12,568 nucleotides of DNA from an uncultured Clostridium sp. (GTDB lineage Bacteria > Bacillota > Clostridia > Christensenellales > Pumilibacteraceae): NCBI GenBank assembly GCA_900555125.1, contig USKH01000013.1:1-12568 (forward strand), in the 5' to 3' direction. Positions 4,986 to 12,568 of this stretch are shown here, piece by piece. Below the pieces are notes generated by a model. The model was not told where the DNA came from. It saw nothing but the letters and a program-made list of their open reading frames with translations, and did no database searches. The translations under genes and the position numbers were made by a program. Within the stretch, counting starts at the first letter, position 1, and the number at the start of each line of letters is the position of its first letter.

Positions 4986-7334
4986 ATGAACATAAATTTA
5001 CAGCTTGCTACGGAATTCAATCTCAAACAAACGTACGCCGACAATATCGTCGCACTCATAGAGGAAGGAAACACCATTCCTTTTATTGCGCGTTACCGCA
5101 AGGAAATGCACGGCGGTTGCGACGATGAACTTTTGCGCGATTTCAACGACAGACTGACCTATCTTAAAAATCTCGAAAAGAGAAAGGAAGAAGTCCGCGG
5201 CAGCATAGAAGGACAGGGTAAGTGGACGGACGAACTTGCGGTTGCGCTCGAAAACGCAAAAACGCTGACCGAAGTCGAAGACGTTTACCGCCCGTATAAA
5301 CAAAAGAAAAAGACGCGTGCGTCGGTTGCAGTCGAAAAGGGTCTGAAGCCTTTCGCCGATATTATCATGGCGCAACAGGACGAGCGTGATATAAACGTTA
5401 TAGCCAAGGATTACGTCGACGCCGAAAAAGGAGTGGAAACCGAAAAAGACGCCATTGCCGGTGCGCTCGACATAATCGCCGAGGTTATTTCCGACGACGC
5501 CGAACTTCGTAAAGCGCTCCGCGAATATCTGTTCGAGGACGGCACGCTTACTTCCGCGTTCGACCCCAAGCAGGAAGACAAGGAAAAACTGGGCGTGTAC
5601 GAAATGTACAAGGAATATTACGAGAAAATCAAAACGTTGCCCAGTCACCGTATTCTTGCCGTAAATCGTGGCGAAAACGAGCAGTGTCTTAAAGTTTCGC
5701 TCGTATGCGACAGAGAAGTCGCTCTCGGAAAAATCAAGGCAAAATATATTCACGGCGACAAATTCGCGGCGCAGCTCGCTTGCGCGGCGGAGGATAGTTT
5801 CGACCGTCTTATTTTCCCGTCGATAGAAAGAGAAGTGAGAAACGACCTCACCGAAAAAGCCGACGAACAGGCGATAAAAATGTTTGAAGTCAATCTTCGT
5901 CCGCTGCTCATGCAGGCGCCTCTCAAAGGCAAAACCATACTCGGGTTGGACCCGGCGTACAGAACGGGTTGCAAAATCGCGGTTATCGACGCAAGCGGCA
6001 ACGTTCTGGATCACACGGTGGTTTATCCCACTCCGCCGCAGAACAAGACCGAAGAGGCTAAGCGCATTTTAACCGCGCTCATTCTCAAATATAACGTGGA
6101 CGTCATTTCCATCGGAAACGGCACGGCAAGCAAGGAGTCGGAAATATTCGTTGCCGACCTTATAAAGGATTGCCCCAGAAAAGTGTCGTACGCCGTCGTA
6201 AACGAGGCGGGCGCGTCGGTGTACTCGGCAAGTAAGCTGGGAACCGAAGAATTCCCGCAGTTCGACGTCACGGTACGAAGCGCGGTGTCCATCGCAAGAA
6301 GATTGCAGGACCCCTTGGCGGAACTTATCAAAATAGACGTTAAATCCATAGGCGTGGGGCAGTATCAGCACGATATGCCGCAAAAACGCCTTACTGAAGT
6401 ACTCGAAGGCGTGGTGGAAGACTGCGTAAACAGCGTGGGAGTAGACCTCGGTACCGCATCGTACAGCTTGTTGTCGTACGTAGCAGGACTTAACACGACC
6501 ATTGCGAAAAATATCGTCGAATACCGTAAGGAAAAACAATTTGCTTCGCGTGCCGAACTGCTTAAAGTAAGCAAGCTCGGACCCAAAGCGTACGAACAGT
6601 GCGCCGGATTTTTGCGCCTTACCGGCAGCAGCGAAGTGCTGGACGCCACCGGCGTTCACCCCGAAAGTTACGAGGCTACCAAAAAGCTTCTTGCCAAATA
6701 CGGCTACACCGAAGAGGATGTGAGAAACAACAACCTCGGCGACCTTAAAAACAAAGTGGCTCGCGACGGAGCGGCAGCGGTTGCAGCCGAAATAGGCGTG
6801 GGCGAAATGACGCTGAATGATATCGTGGACGAAATCTTAAAGCCCGGAAGAGATATCCGCGACAGTCTTACTCCGCCCGTTCTCCGTGCGGACCTCATGG
6901 ATATAAAAGATCTTAAAGAGGGAATGGAATTGACCGGCGTGGTAAGAAACGTAATAGATTTCGGCGCGTTTATCGATATAGGCGTGCATCACGACGGACT
7001 TTGCCATATTTCCGAGATAAGCGACCGCTACATCAAGCACCCGTCCGAAGCGCTCAAAGTGGGCGAAACGGTAAAGGTAAAAGTCATCGGCGTGGACCTT
7101 GCCAAAAACAGAATCAACCTTTCTATAAAAGGTGCAAGCGGCTATGTTTCGCAAAAGACCGAAGCGGACAGACCCAAGCGCGAAAAACGCGAATTTGCCG
7201 ACAAAAAGCCATCGGATAAACAAAACAAGGGTAATTTCAAAGCAAACGGCGAACGCAGAGATAAAAACGGCAGAAATTCGGGCGATCTCGAATCCATGCT
7301 CAAAGCACTGCAAAACAAATTCAACAGAAAGTAA
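4986..7334 (+). CDS. tex: Tex-family RNA-binding transcription accessory protein
   Basis: This 782-residue protein aligns along its length with Tex, a cytoplasmic nucleic-acid-binding protein and the bacterial relative of Spt6. It contains the N-terminal helical Tex domain (about 1-310, with FIARYRKE near residue 35), a YqgF/RNase H-like domain starting near K316 with GLDPAYRTGCK, helix-hairpin-helix modules (about 480-555) and an S1 RNA-binding domain (about 646-715). A lysine- and arginine-rich, low-complexity tail (about 718-782) ends the protein and probably adds non-specific RNA affinity. The start is ATG at 4986, behind AGAAGG with five bases between. The stop is followed by 109 bases without a clear terminator before thrS, so read-through into thrS is likely. 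In characterised bacteria Tex affects transcription processivity and stress tolerance; its exact job here is not shown. Confidence 0.95.
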   Translation: MNINLQLATEFNLKQTYADNIVALIEEGNTIPFIARYRKEMHGGCDDELLRDFNDRLTYLKNLEKRKEEVRGSIEGQGKWTDELAVALENAKTLTEVEDVYRPYKQKKKTRASVAVEKGLKPFADIIMAQQDERDINVIAKDYVDAEKGVETEKDAIAGALDIIAEVISDDAELRKALREYLFEDGTLTSAFDPKQEDKEKLGVYEMYKEYYEKIKTLPSHRILAVNRGENEQCLKVSLVCDREVALGKIKAKYIHGDKFAAQLACAAEDSFDRLIFPSIEREVRNDLTEKADEQAIKMFEVNLRPLLMQAPLKGKTILGLDPAYRTGCKIAVIDASGNVLDHTVVYPTPPQNKTEEAKRILTALILKYNVDVISIGNGTASKESEIFVADLIKDCPRKVSYAVVNEAGASVYSASKLGTEEFPQFDVTVRSAVSIARRLQDPLAELIKIDVKSIGVGQYQHDMPQKRLTEVLEGVVEDCVNSVGVDLGTASYSLLSYVAGLNTTIAKNIVEYRKEKQFASRAELLKVSKLGPKAYEQCAGFLRLTGSSEVLDATGVHPESYEATKKLLAKYGYTEEDVRNNNLGDLKNKVARDGAAAVAAEIGVGEMTLNDIVDEILKPGRDIRDSLTPPVLRADLMDIKDLKEGMELTGVVRNVIDFGAFIDIGVHHDGLCHISEISDRYIKHPSEALKVGETVKVKVIGVDLAKNRINLSIKGASGYVSQKTEADRPKREKREFADKKPSDKQNKGNFKANGERRDKNGRNSGDLESMLKALQNKFNRK

Positions 7335-7443
7335 TACTTTTTGCCATAAGCGCACGACCGCGGAAAAACAAAAAACTCAGAAGTTTGAGAGAATATAAAA
7401 GCAAAATTTAAAAATTTCTCGCATAAAGAAAAGGAGAAAGATT

Positions 7444-9207
7444 ATGAAAATCATTTACAAAGACGGAACGGTTGCCGAGTGCCCCGAAGAGCTGGAACTC
7501 GAAGTCATTCGCCACACGGCGGCTCACGTATTGGCTCAGGCAGTTAAACGCCTCTATCCGGAAGCAGACTTCGGATACGGACCGGCTACCGAAAAGGGAT
7601 TTTACTACGACGTAGATCTCGGCGACACCAAGCTTACAGACGAAGACCTTAATAAAATCGAAGCCGAAATGAAAAAGATAGTAAAAGAAAATCTTCCCAT
7701 CAAGCCCTTTATTCTGCCGCGCGCCGAAGCGATAAAGCTTATGCAGGACAGAAAGGAGAAGTATAAGGTCGAGCATATCGGCGATCTTCCCGATGACGCC
7801 GTCATCAGCTTCTATCAGCAGGGCGAATATATCGATATGTGCGTCGGACCTCACCTTTGCTATACCAAGGCGCTCAAAGCGTTCAAAATCACGCAGCAGT
7901 CGGGCGCATACTGGAAAAACGATAAAAACAACAAAATGCTCACTCGTATCGGCGGCATCGCCTTCCGCACGCAGGAAGAATTGGACGAGCATCTCAAACT
8001 GCTCGAAGAAGCCGAAAAGCGCGATCACAGAAAGATAGGCAAGGAAATGGAACTGTTCATGCTTTGCGACGAAGGTCCCGGATTCCCCTTCTTCCTGCCA
8101 AAGGGAATGGCTCTTAAAAATGCGCTCATCGACTACTGGCGTGAAATTCACACCCGTGAAAACTACGTCGAAGTGTCCACTCCGCTCATCATGAACAGAC
8201 ATTTGTGGGAAACCAGCGGTCACTGGGATCACTACAAAGACAACATGTATTCCACGATAATAGACGATGAAGTGTACTGCATAAAGCCCATGAACTGCCC
8301 CGGCGGAGTAATGGTATATCGCAGTAAACCGCACAGCTATCGCGAACTCCCGCTGAGAGTAGGCGAACTGGGCATTGTTCATCGTCACGAACTTAAAGGC
8401 GCGCTGCACGGCTTGTTCCGCGTGCGCTGCTTCACTCAGGACGACGCGCATATCTTTATGAGAAGAGAACAGATTACCGACGAAATAGTGGGGGTCGTTC
8501 ATCTTATAAACGAGGTGTACAGCAAATTCGGCTTTGAATATTTCGTCGAACTTTCCACTCGTCCCGAAAACAGCATGGGCAGCGACGAAGACTGGGAAGC
8601 GGCAACCAACGGTCTTAAAACCGCGCTCGAAAAACTCAACCTGCCCTATATCGTAAACGAGGGCGACGGCGCGTTTTACGGTCCGAAAATCGACTTCCAC
8701 CTGCGCGATTCTCTGGGAAGAACGTGGCAGTGCGGAACCATTCAGCTCGACTTCCAGATGCCGCTCAACTTCAACCTCGAATACATCGACGAAAAGGGCG
8801 AACGTCAACGTCCGATTATGATTCACAGAGTATGCTTCGGCTCCATAGAGCGTTTTATAGGTATACTTACCGAACATTTTGCCGGCAAATTCCCCACGTG
8901 GCTTGCGCCCACTCAGGTAAAAGTGCTTACTCTGCCCGGTACGGACGACAGTTTTGCCAAGGAAGTATACGAAAAACTGCGCGAAAACAAAATCCGCGTC
9001 GAATTGGACGACCGTAACGAGAAAATCGGCTACAAGGTGCGTGAAGCACGCCAGGTAGACCGCGTTCCCTATATGCTGATCATCGGCAAAAACGAAATCG
9101 AAAACCGCGTCGTGTCCGTGCGCTCGCGCGAAACCGATCAGACCGAAACCATGACGTTCGACGAGTTCCTCGCAAAAATCAACGATCAGATCAAAAACAG
9201 AATTTAA
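7444..9207 (+). CDS. thrS: Threonyl-tRNA synthetase lacking the TGS domain
   Basis: This class II aminoacyl-tRNA synthetase charges tRNA-Thr with threonine. The second-domain editing site, which removes mischarged serine, is intact: H24 and H28 in HTAAH, and C133 in MCVGPH. The catalytic core has MNCPG (C285), the motif 2 region FRVRCFTQDDAH with H336, and IH at H461, giving the usual Cys-His-His zinc site. GSIERF follows as motif 3. The anticodon-binding domain covers roughly 485-587. At 587 residues it is shorter than the usual ~640. The N-terminal TGS domain is missing, and only about 20 residues precede the editing domain. The start is certain: ATG at 7444 behind AGGAG (7432-7436) with seven bases between, and no room upstream for an in-frame extension. 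No T-box leader fits in the 109-base gap after tex. It ends at its own terminator. Confidence 0.96.
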   Translation: MKIIYKDGTVAECPEELELEVIRHTAAHVLAQAVKRLYPEADFGYGPATEKGFYYDVDLGDTKLTDEDLNKIEAEMKKIVKENLPIKPFILPRAEAIKLMQDRKEKYKVEHIGDLPDDAVISFYQQGEYIDMCVGPHLCYTKALKAFKITQQSGAYWKNDKNNKMLTRIGGIAFRTQEELDEHLKLLEEAEKRDHRKIGKEMELFMLCDEGPGFPFFLPKGMALKNALIDYWREIHTRENYVEVSTPLIMNRHLWETSGHWDHYKDNMYSTIIDDEVYCIKPMNCPGGVMVYRSKPHSYRELPLRVGELGIVHRHELKGALHGLFRVRCFTQDDAHIFMRREQITDEIVGVVHLINEVYSKFGFEYFVELSTRPENSMGSDEDWEAATNGLKTALEKLNLPYIVNEGDGAFYGPKIDFHLRDSLGRTWQCGTIQLDFQMPLNFNLEYIDEKGERQRPIMIHRVCFGSIERFIGILTEHFAGKFPTWLAPTQVKVLTLPGTDDSFAKEVYEKLRENKIRVELDDRNEKIGYKVREARQVDRVPYMLIIGKNEIENRVVSVRSRETDQTETMTFDEFLAKINDQIKNRI

Positions 9208-9218
9208 TTATAAACGGC

Positions 9219-9250
9219 AAAAAGCGACGGCGTAAAAGCTGCCGCTTTTT
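9219..9250 (+). terminator. Intrinsic terminator of thrS
   Basis: Bases 9219-9231 and 9238-9250 pair through 12 of 13 positions (one A-C mismatch, one G-U) around a 6-base loop. The arms start with AAAAA and end with TTTTT, followed by A and CTTTT. It lies 11 bases after the thrS stop and separates thrS from the glycyl radical enzyme operon. Confidence 0.8.
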
Positions 9251-9316
9251 ACTTTTAAACAGTAAGTGGGGGGGTGATCGCAATAATATTATATTTGAAA
9301 AATATTTGCCGATTGC

Positions 9317-9345
9317 TTGACAAAAAGAATTTAAGAGTGTATAAT
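9317..9345 (+). promoter_or_regulatory. Perfect-consensus sigma-A promoter of the GRE-reductase operon
   Basis: TTGACA (9317-9322) and TATAAT (9340-9345) both match consensus exactly, with the ideal 17-base spacing. The DNA just upstream (about 9282-9307) is A/T-rich and includes the palindromes ATAATATTAT (9283-9292) and AAATATTT (9300-9307). These could be an UP element or regulator sites. The predicted start near 9352 leaves a leader of about 37 bases. Confidence 0.85.
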
Positions 9346-9388
9346 TTAGAAAAAGAAAAACGTTAAAGCAAAGTATAAGAGGAAAATT

Positions 9389-11611
9389 ATGACAAATGTC
9401 GAAGAAGCAATGGTCGCGCTTACTCAAAAGCCGCTTAAATCTACGAGTTTTCAGCGTATAAAACTGCTCGGCGATATAAAAAACGAATGCGCGGGACTAT
9501 CGCAACCGCTCGCTTTCTCAAAGGCAATGCGCTATCTTCTGGAAAACGTCGACACGCCGGTTTGCGATAACGACGTAATTGCCGGGCGCTACGTAGATAA
9601 GGTTCTGACGCAAGAGGAAGAAGAATATTTTCAGGCGTTTGTTGCCGATCGGGAGAATCTGTATCACACCACGATTTTTGAAACCGGGCATTGTACGCTC
9701 GACTGGGAAGATCTGATAAAAAGCGGACTTCCCGGTCTTAAGGCGCGCGCAGAAAAAAGCCTGGAAAAACATAAGAGAGATAAAGACAAGAAAATTTTCC
9801 TTGAAGGAGCAATAGGATTTTACGACGCCGTAATTTCCTTTGTAAAACGCTATGCCGCAGCCGCCGAAAAAGCGGGTAAAAGCGAAATCGCCGACGCACT
9901 CGAAGCAATAGCGACGCGCGCTCCGCAAAGCTTTTTCGAGGGAGTGCAGCTGTGGTGGATGGTCGCGTTTATCGATTGCGCATACGTCACGGCAAATCCC
10001 ACGTTGTCGCTCGGGCGGCCGGACGTTTTTCTTTATTCCTTATATAAGAAAGACAAAGCGCGCGGGATTACCGACGAGCGCATGGAAGAAATAATAACCG
10101 ACTACTACTGCAAACACAATCTCATCATGGGCAGAGGCGAACATCAGCTGGGCGACGCGAGCAACACGACCGGATGGGATCGTATTCTCAACTTCGACGC
10201 GCCGCAGTACATGCATCTCGCCGGAACCGATAAGGACGGCTTGCCCGCCGTAAACGAGCTTACCTTACTGTTTGCGCGCTGTATTCGCCCGGGACTTAAA
10301 AACCCGGTTACGGTCGTGCGCTATTACGAGGGTATGGCTGACGAACATCCAAAGCTTTGGCGCGTTCTCATGCAAAAGGCGATGGAAAGCTGTTCTCTCA
10401 TGTTTTACAACGACAACGACGTGATTTCGGCTTTTCGGAAGGTCGGAGTGCCGCTTGCCGATGCGCGCGAATACGAGCATTTCGGCTGCAATTGGGCGGG
10501 TCTGGGCAAAAATTCGTGCTGGATGTTGTCGGCGCCGCGTTCGCCGCAGTTTTCTCCCGACGCAAGCCCCGAGGAGAAAGAGCAACTGAAAGTGGGCTAC
10601 CACCGCACCCGCAGATTAAACGGATGGACGCAGGACTTTATGGAAGTTGCGCGCGAGCTTAACGAGAAAAGTACGCCGCCCCAAAGCATAGACGAGTTTT
10701 ATTCGGCGTTTAACGAGAGAGTGAAAGAGTTTGTTTTGTTTAAACTCGAAAATATGGAAAAAGAACTGCTTGTCCGCAATCGCCACCCGTCGGCCATTCT
10801 TACCGTGGGCGACTGCTTCCGTGTTCCGCCGATAGAAAAGGCAACCGCAAACAACGCAAGCGCAGCAAAATGGCATTTCCAGATTCAAACGCTCATTTGT
10901 TTTGCTTCGCTCGTGGATTTGTTTATAACGGTCGACAGGTTGGTGTTCCGTGATAAAAAATACACGCTGTCGCAGCTGTTTGAAGCGGTTGACGCAAACT
11001 TCGACGGCTATCCGCAAATTCTGGCGGCGTGCCGCAAAGTCAAAAAATTCGGAAGCGACGACGAGTTAAGCAATTATCATGCCGCGCGCGTGCTTGGAGA
11101 CTATCTCGATATCGTGCAGAAGGCAAGCGCGCCGTACGCCGAAAAGTACGGAATAGTGCTTATGCCGTCCATTCAAAGCGATACTCACAACGTTCGGATG
11201 GGGGCGGCTTCGGGAGCCACGTTCGACGGAAGACTTGCGGGGGAGGCATTTTCGCAGAATTCGCGCCCGTCGTTCGGTTCGTGTGTAAACGGAATCACCG
11301 GAATGTTGTCGTCGCTTATGAAGTTACCGATGAGGGGGCTTGCTTCCGGCTCGCTCAATCTGGATATTCAGCCTAAAGGTTTTCACGGTGAAGAAGGCGC
11401 GGCTCTGCTCGGTTCGATGATAAAAACATATCTCGACGGAGGCGGATTACACGTTCAGGTGAGCTGTCAGAACGTCGAAGATTTCATCGACGCGCAAATT
11501 CACCCCGAAAAACACCGCGATCTGATGGTGCGCGTCACCGGTTACAGCGGAATATTCGTGGATTTTTCAAAACAAGTACAGGATTATGTAATAGAGAGGA
11601 TGAAACAATGA
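9389..11611 (+). CDS. Glycyl radical enzyme of the pyruvate formate-lyase superfamily, unassigned class
   Basis: This 740-residue protein has both hallmarks of a glycyl radical enzyme. Near the C-terminus RVTGYS places the radical on G718, 22 residues from the end. C367 in HFGCNW is the expected thiyl-radical cysteine. Family-typical stretches are FETGH near residue 95, LSLGRPDVFLY near 205, and GASGATFDGRLAGE near 607 ahead of the Gly loop. Such enzymes act in the cytoplasm of anaerobes and need a radical-SAM activase, which is not in the window. The residue two after the cysteine is Trp. It is Glu in the GCxE of diol dehydratases, choline lyase, hydroxyproline dehydratase and decarboxylases, while pyruvate formate-lyase has two adjacent cysteines. 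I therefore cannot assign a substrate, and an automated call of formate acetyltransferase would probably be wrong. The start is ATG at 9389 behind AAGAGG (9377-9382). It overlaps the downstream reductase by four bases. Confidence 0.9.
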   Translation: MTNVEEAMVALTQKPLKSTSFQRIKLLGDIKNECAGLSQPLAFSKAMRYLLENVDTPVCDNDVIAGRYVDKVLTQEEEEYFQAFVADRENLYHTTIFETGHCTLDWEDLIKSGLPGLKARAEKSLEKHKRDKDKKIFLEGAIGFYDAVISFVKRYAAAAEKAGKSEIADALEAIATRAPQSFFEGVQLWWMVAFIDCAYVTANPTLSLGRPDVFLYSLYKKDKARGITDERMEEIITDYYCKHNLIMGRGEHQLGDASNTTGWDRILNFDAPQYMHLAGTDKDGLPAVNELTLLFARCIRPGLKNPVTVVRYYEGMADEHPKLWRVLMQKAMESCSLMFYNDNDVISAFRKVGVPLADAREYEHFGCNWAGLGKNSCWMLSAPRSPQFSPDASPEEKEQLKVGYHRTRRLNGWTQDFMEVARELNEKSTPPQSIDEFYSAFNERVKEFVLFKLENMEKELLVRNRHPSAILTVGDCFRVPPIEKATANNASAAKWHFQIQTLICFASLVDLFITVDRLVFRDKKYTLSQLFEAVDANFDGYPQILAACRKVKKFGSDDELSNYHAARVLGDYLDIVQKASAPYAEKYGIVLMPSIQSDTHNVRMGAASGATFDGRLAGEAFSQNSRPSFGSCVNGITGMLSSLMKLPMRGLASGSLNLDIQPKGFHGEEGAALLGSMIKTYLDGGGLHVQVSCQNVEDFIDAQIHPEKHRDLMVRVTGYSGIFVDFSKQVQDYVIERMKQ

Positions 11612-12540
11612 AAAAAATAGAATTAAGCGGATTGAAAGTAAGCGAAGCGTGCCTCGGCGCCATGAATTTCGGAACGTCTACGAGCGAAGAAAATTCTTTT
11701 GCCGTTCTGGACGCCTTTGTGGAGCGCGGCGGAAATTTCATCGACACTTCCAACAACTACGCTCACTGGCTGGGTACCGGTGACGAAAGCGAAACTACGC
11801 TCGGCAAATGGCTCCGTAGTCGAGGCGGCAGAGACAAACTGGTCATTGCTACGAAAGTGGGCTTCGATCGCCACGGCGAAGGGCAGGGTCTTAAAAAAGA
11901 ACAGATAGAATACTGGATAGATCAAAGCCTCAAAAAACTGCAAACCGATTATGTCGATTTGTATTACGCTCACACCGACGACCCGGCGACGCCGCTCGAA
12001 GAAACAATGGAAGCGTTTAACAATCTCGTAAAGAAGGGAAAAGTGCGCGTTCTCGGCGCAAGCAATTACGACGTATGGCGTTTTATGGACGCGAACACGG
12101 TGGCGGAAAAGAAAAATTTTACGCCGTATTCGGTAATGCAGCAAAGGTTTACATATCTTTACGAGAGAAGCGACATAGCTCCGAAATATAAATTCAACGA
12201 AGCGACTTCCCGCGAGAGAATGCGCTTTCTTGCCGATCGCAAAATCCCGCTCGTGGCATATTCGTGCCTGGCGCGAGGGGGATACTCCGTGCCTTCACGT
12301 ATGCCTGAAAACATGATTACAGGGAAAAGAATGCAAACGCTTTCGGAAATGGCCATTGAAAAGGGAGTCGACGCATCCGCGCTCGTGATCGCATGGCTTG
12401 TCAATCTGTACCGCATGCCCGACTGTACGCGCGTCATTCCTCTGTTTTCGTCGTCGGGAGTCGGACATTTTGTCGAAAATCTTTCCGGTTGCGACATAAA
12501 TTTAACCGACGAAGAAATGGAAATTCTGACCAACGCGTAA
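11608..12540 (+). CDS. Aldo/keto reductase coupled to the glycyl radical enzyme
   Basis: This 310-residue protein is a complete NAD(P)H-dependent aldo/keto reductase with a (beta/alpha)8 barrel. The catalytic tetrad is visible: D46 in FIDTSNNY, Y51, K83 in VIATKVG and H122 in LYYAH. The N-terminal hairpin, GLKVSEACLGAMNFG, and the C-terminal EEMEIL helix are typical. The family reduces aldehydes and ketones, often of sugars, to alcohols, or works in reverse. The ATG overlaps the upstream stop as ATGA (11608-11611), with GAGAGG (11594-11599) inside the GRE gene as ribosome binding site. This tight coupling suggests that it handles the GRE's substrate or product, which is inference. The substrate is not predictable from sequence. 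The remaining 28 bases of the window hold nothing identifiable. Confidence 0.92.
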   Translation: MKKIELSGLKVSEACLGAMNFGTSTSEENSFAVLDAFVERGGNFIDTSNNYAHWLGTGDESETTLGKWLRSRGGRDKLVIATKVGFDRHGEGQGLKKEQIEYWIDQSLKKLQTDYVDLYYAHTDDPATPLEETMEAFNNLVKKGKVRVLGASNYDVWRFMDANTVAEKKNFTPYSVMQQRFTYLYERSDIAPKYKFNEATSRERMRFLADRKIPLVAYSCLARGGYSVPSRMPENMITGKRMQTLSEMAIEKGVDASALVIAWLVNLYRMPDCTRVIPLFSSSGVGHFVENLSGCDINLTDEEMEILTNA

Positions 12541-12568
12541 TGTTATATGAGATGCGTTAAAGTTGCGT

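Noticed and set aside
4998..6014. Antisense open frame (338 residues) opposite tex
   Set aside because: It is a Phe/Val/Arg-rich shadow of tex codons with no start signal or recognisable motif.
7335..7443. T-box riboswitch or terminator between tex and thrS
   Set aside because: The gap is too short for a T-box. I found no specifier-loop, T-box motif or strong hairpin with a U tract, only weak A/T-rich inverted repeats.
7408..8877. Long antisense open frame (489 residues) opposite thrS
   Set aside because: It lies wholly within a well-supported thrS frame apart from a few bases, resembles no protein, and is explained by codon bias leaving the opposite frame open.
9389..11611. Annotation as pyruvate formate-lyase (pflB)
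   Set aside because: The adjacent Cys-Cys pair required for pyruvate formate-lyase is absent; the active-site loop has a single Cys in GCNW.

Overview
The window looks like chromosomal DNA from an anaerobic, spore-forming member of the Clostridia, probably an uncultured gut lineage. The grounds are a yabP-yabQ sporulation pair, an oxygen-sensitive glycyl radical enzyme, strong GGAGG-type ribosome binding sites, consensus sigma-A promoters and a structured intergenic repeat of a kind I associate with gut clostridia. Genus and species cannot be called from this sequence alone.

Layout, left to right. (1) Positions 1-112 hold what may be the last codons of an upstream gene and its intrinsic terminator. 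(2) A single-gene unit follows: its own promoter, a cytoplasmic GH78-type alpha-L-rhamnosidase (209-2173) and a strong terminator (2298-2339). By eye its base and codon use is more A/T-leaning than the genes downstream. (3) Positions 2341-2538 are a non-coding, hairpin-rich repeat remnant. (4) A promoter with an overlapping palindrome drives a secreted, membrane-anchored protein of unknown function (2751-4226). It ends at a shared terminator that it meets head-on with (5) the minus-strand spore-coat/cortex operon yabP-yabQ (4838 to 4312). (6) Divergent from yabP runs tex (4986-7334), an RNA-binding transcription accessory protein, followed after 109 bases without an evident terminator by thrS (7444-9207), a threonyl-tRNA synthetase with no TGS domain. 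(7) After the thrS terminator, a promoter with perfect -35 and -10 boxes and 17-base spacing drives a two-gene operon: a glycyl radical enzyme (GRE, 9389-11611) and an aldo/keto reductase (11608-12540) overlapping by four bases.

The part most worth following up is the GRE-reductase pair. The GRE keeps the glycyl radical motif (Gly718) and the thiyl cysteine (Cys367), but that cysteine sits in GCNW rather than the GCxE of diol dehydratases and decarboxylases or the CC of pyruvate formate-lyase. It therefore does not fit a characterised GRE class that I can name. The coupled reductase suggests that a carbonyl product is made and reduced. No activating radical-SAM enzyme lies in the window.

Secondary points are an Asp in place of the usual catalytic Glu in the rhamnosidase, the TGS-less ThrRS, the isolated yabPQ operon away from divIC, and several operator-like palindromes. 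No tRNA, rRNA, CRISPR array, intact insertion sequence or integrase was seen.
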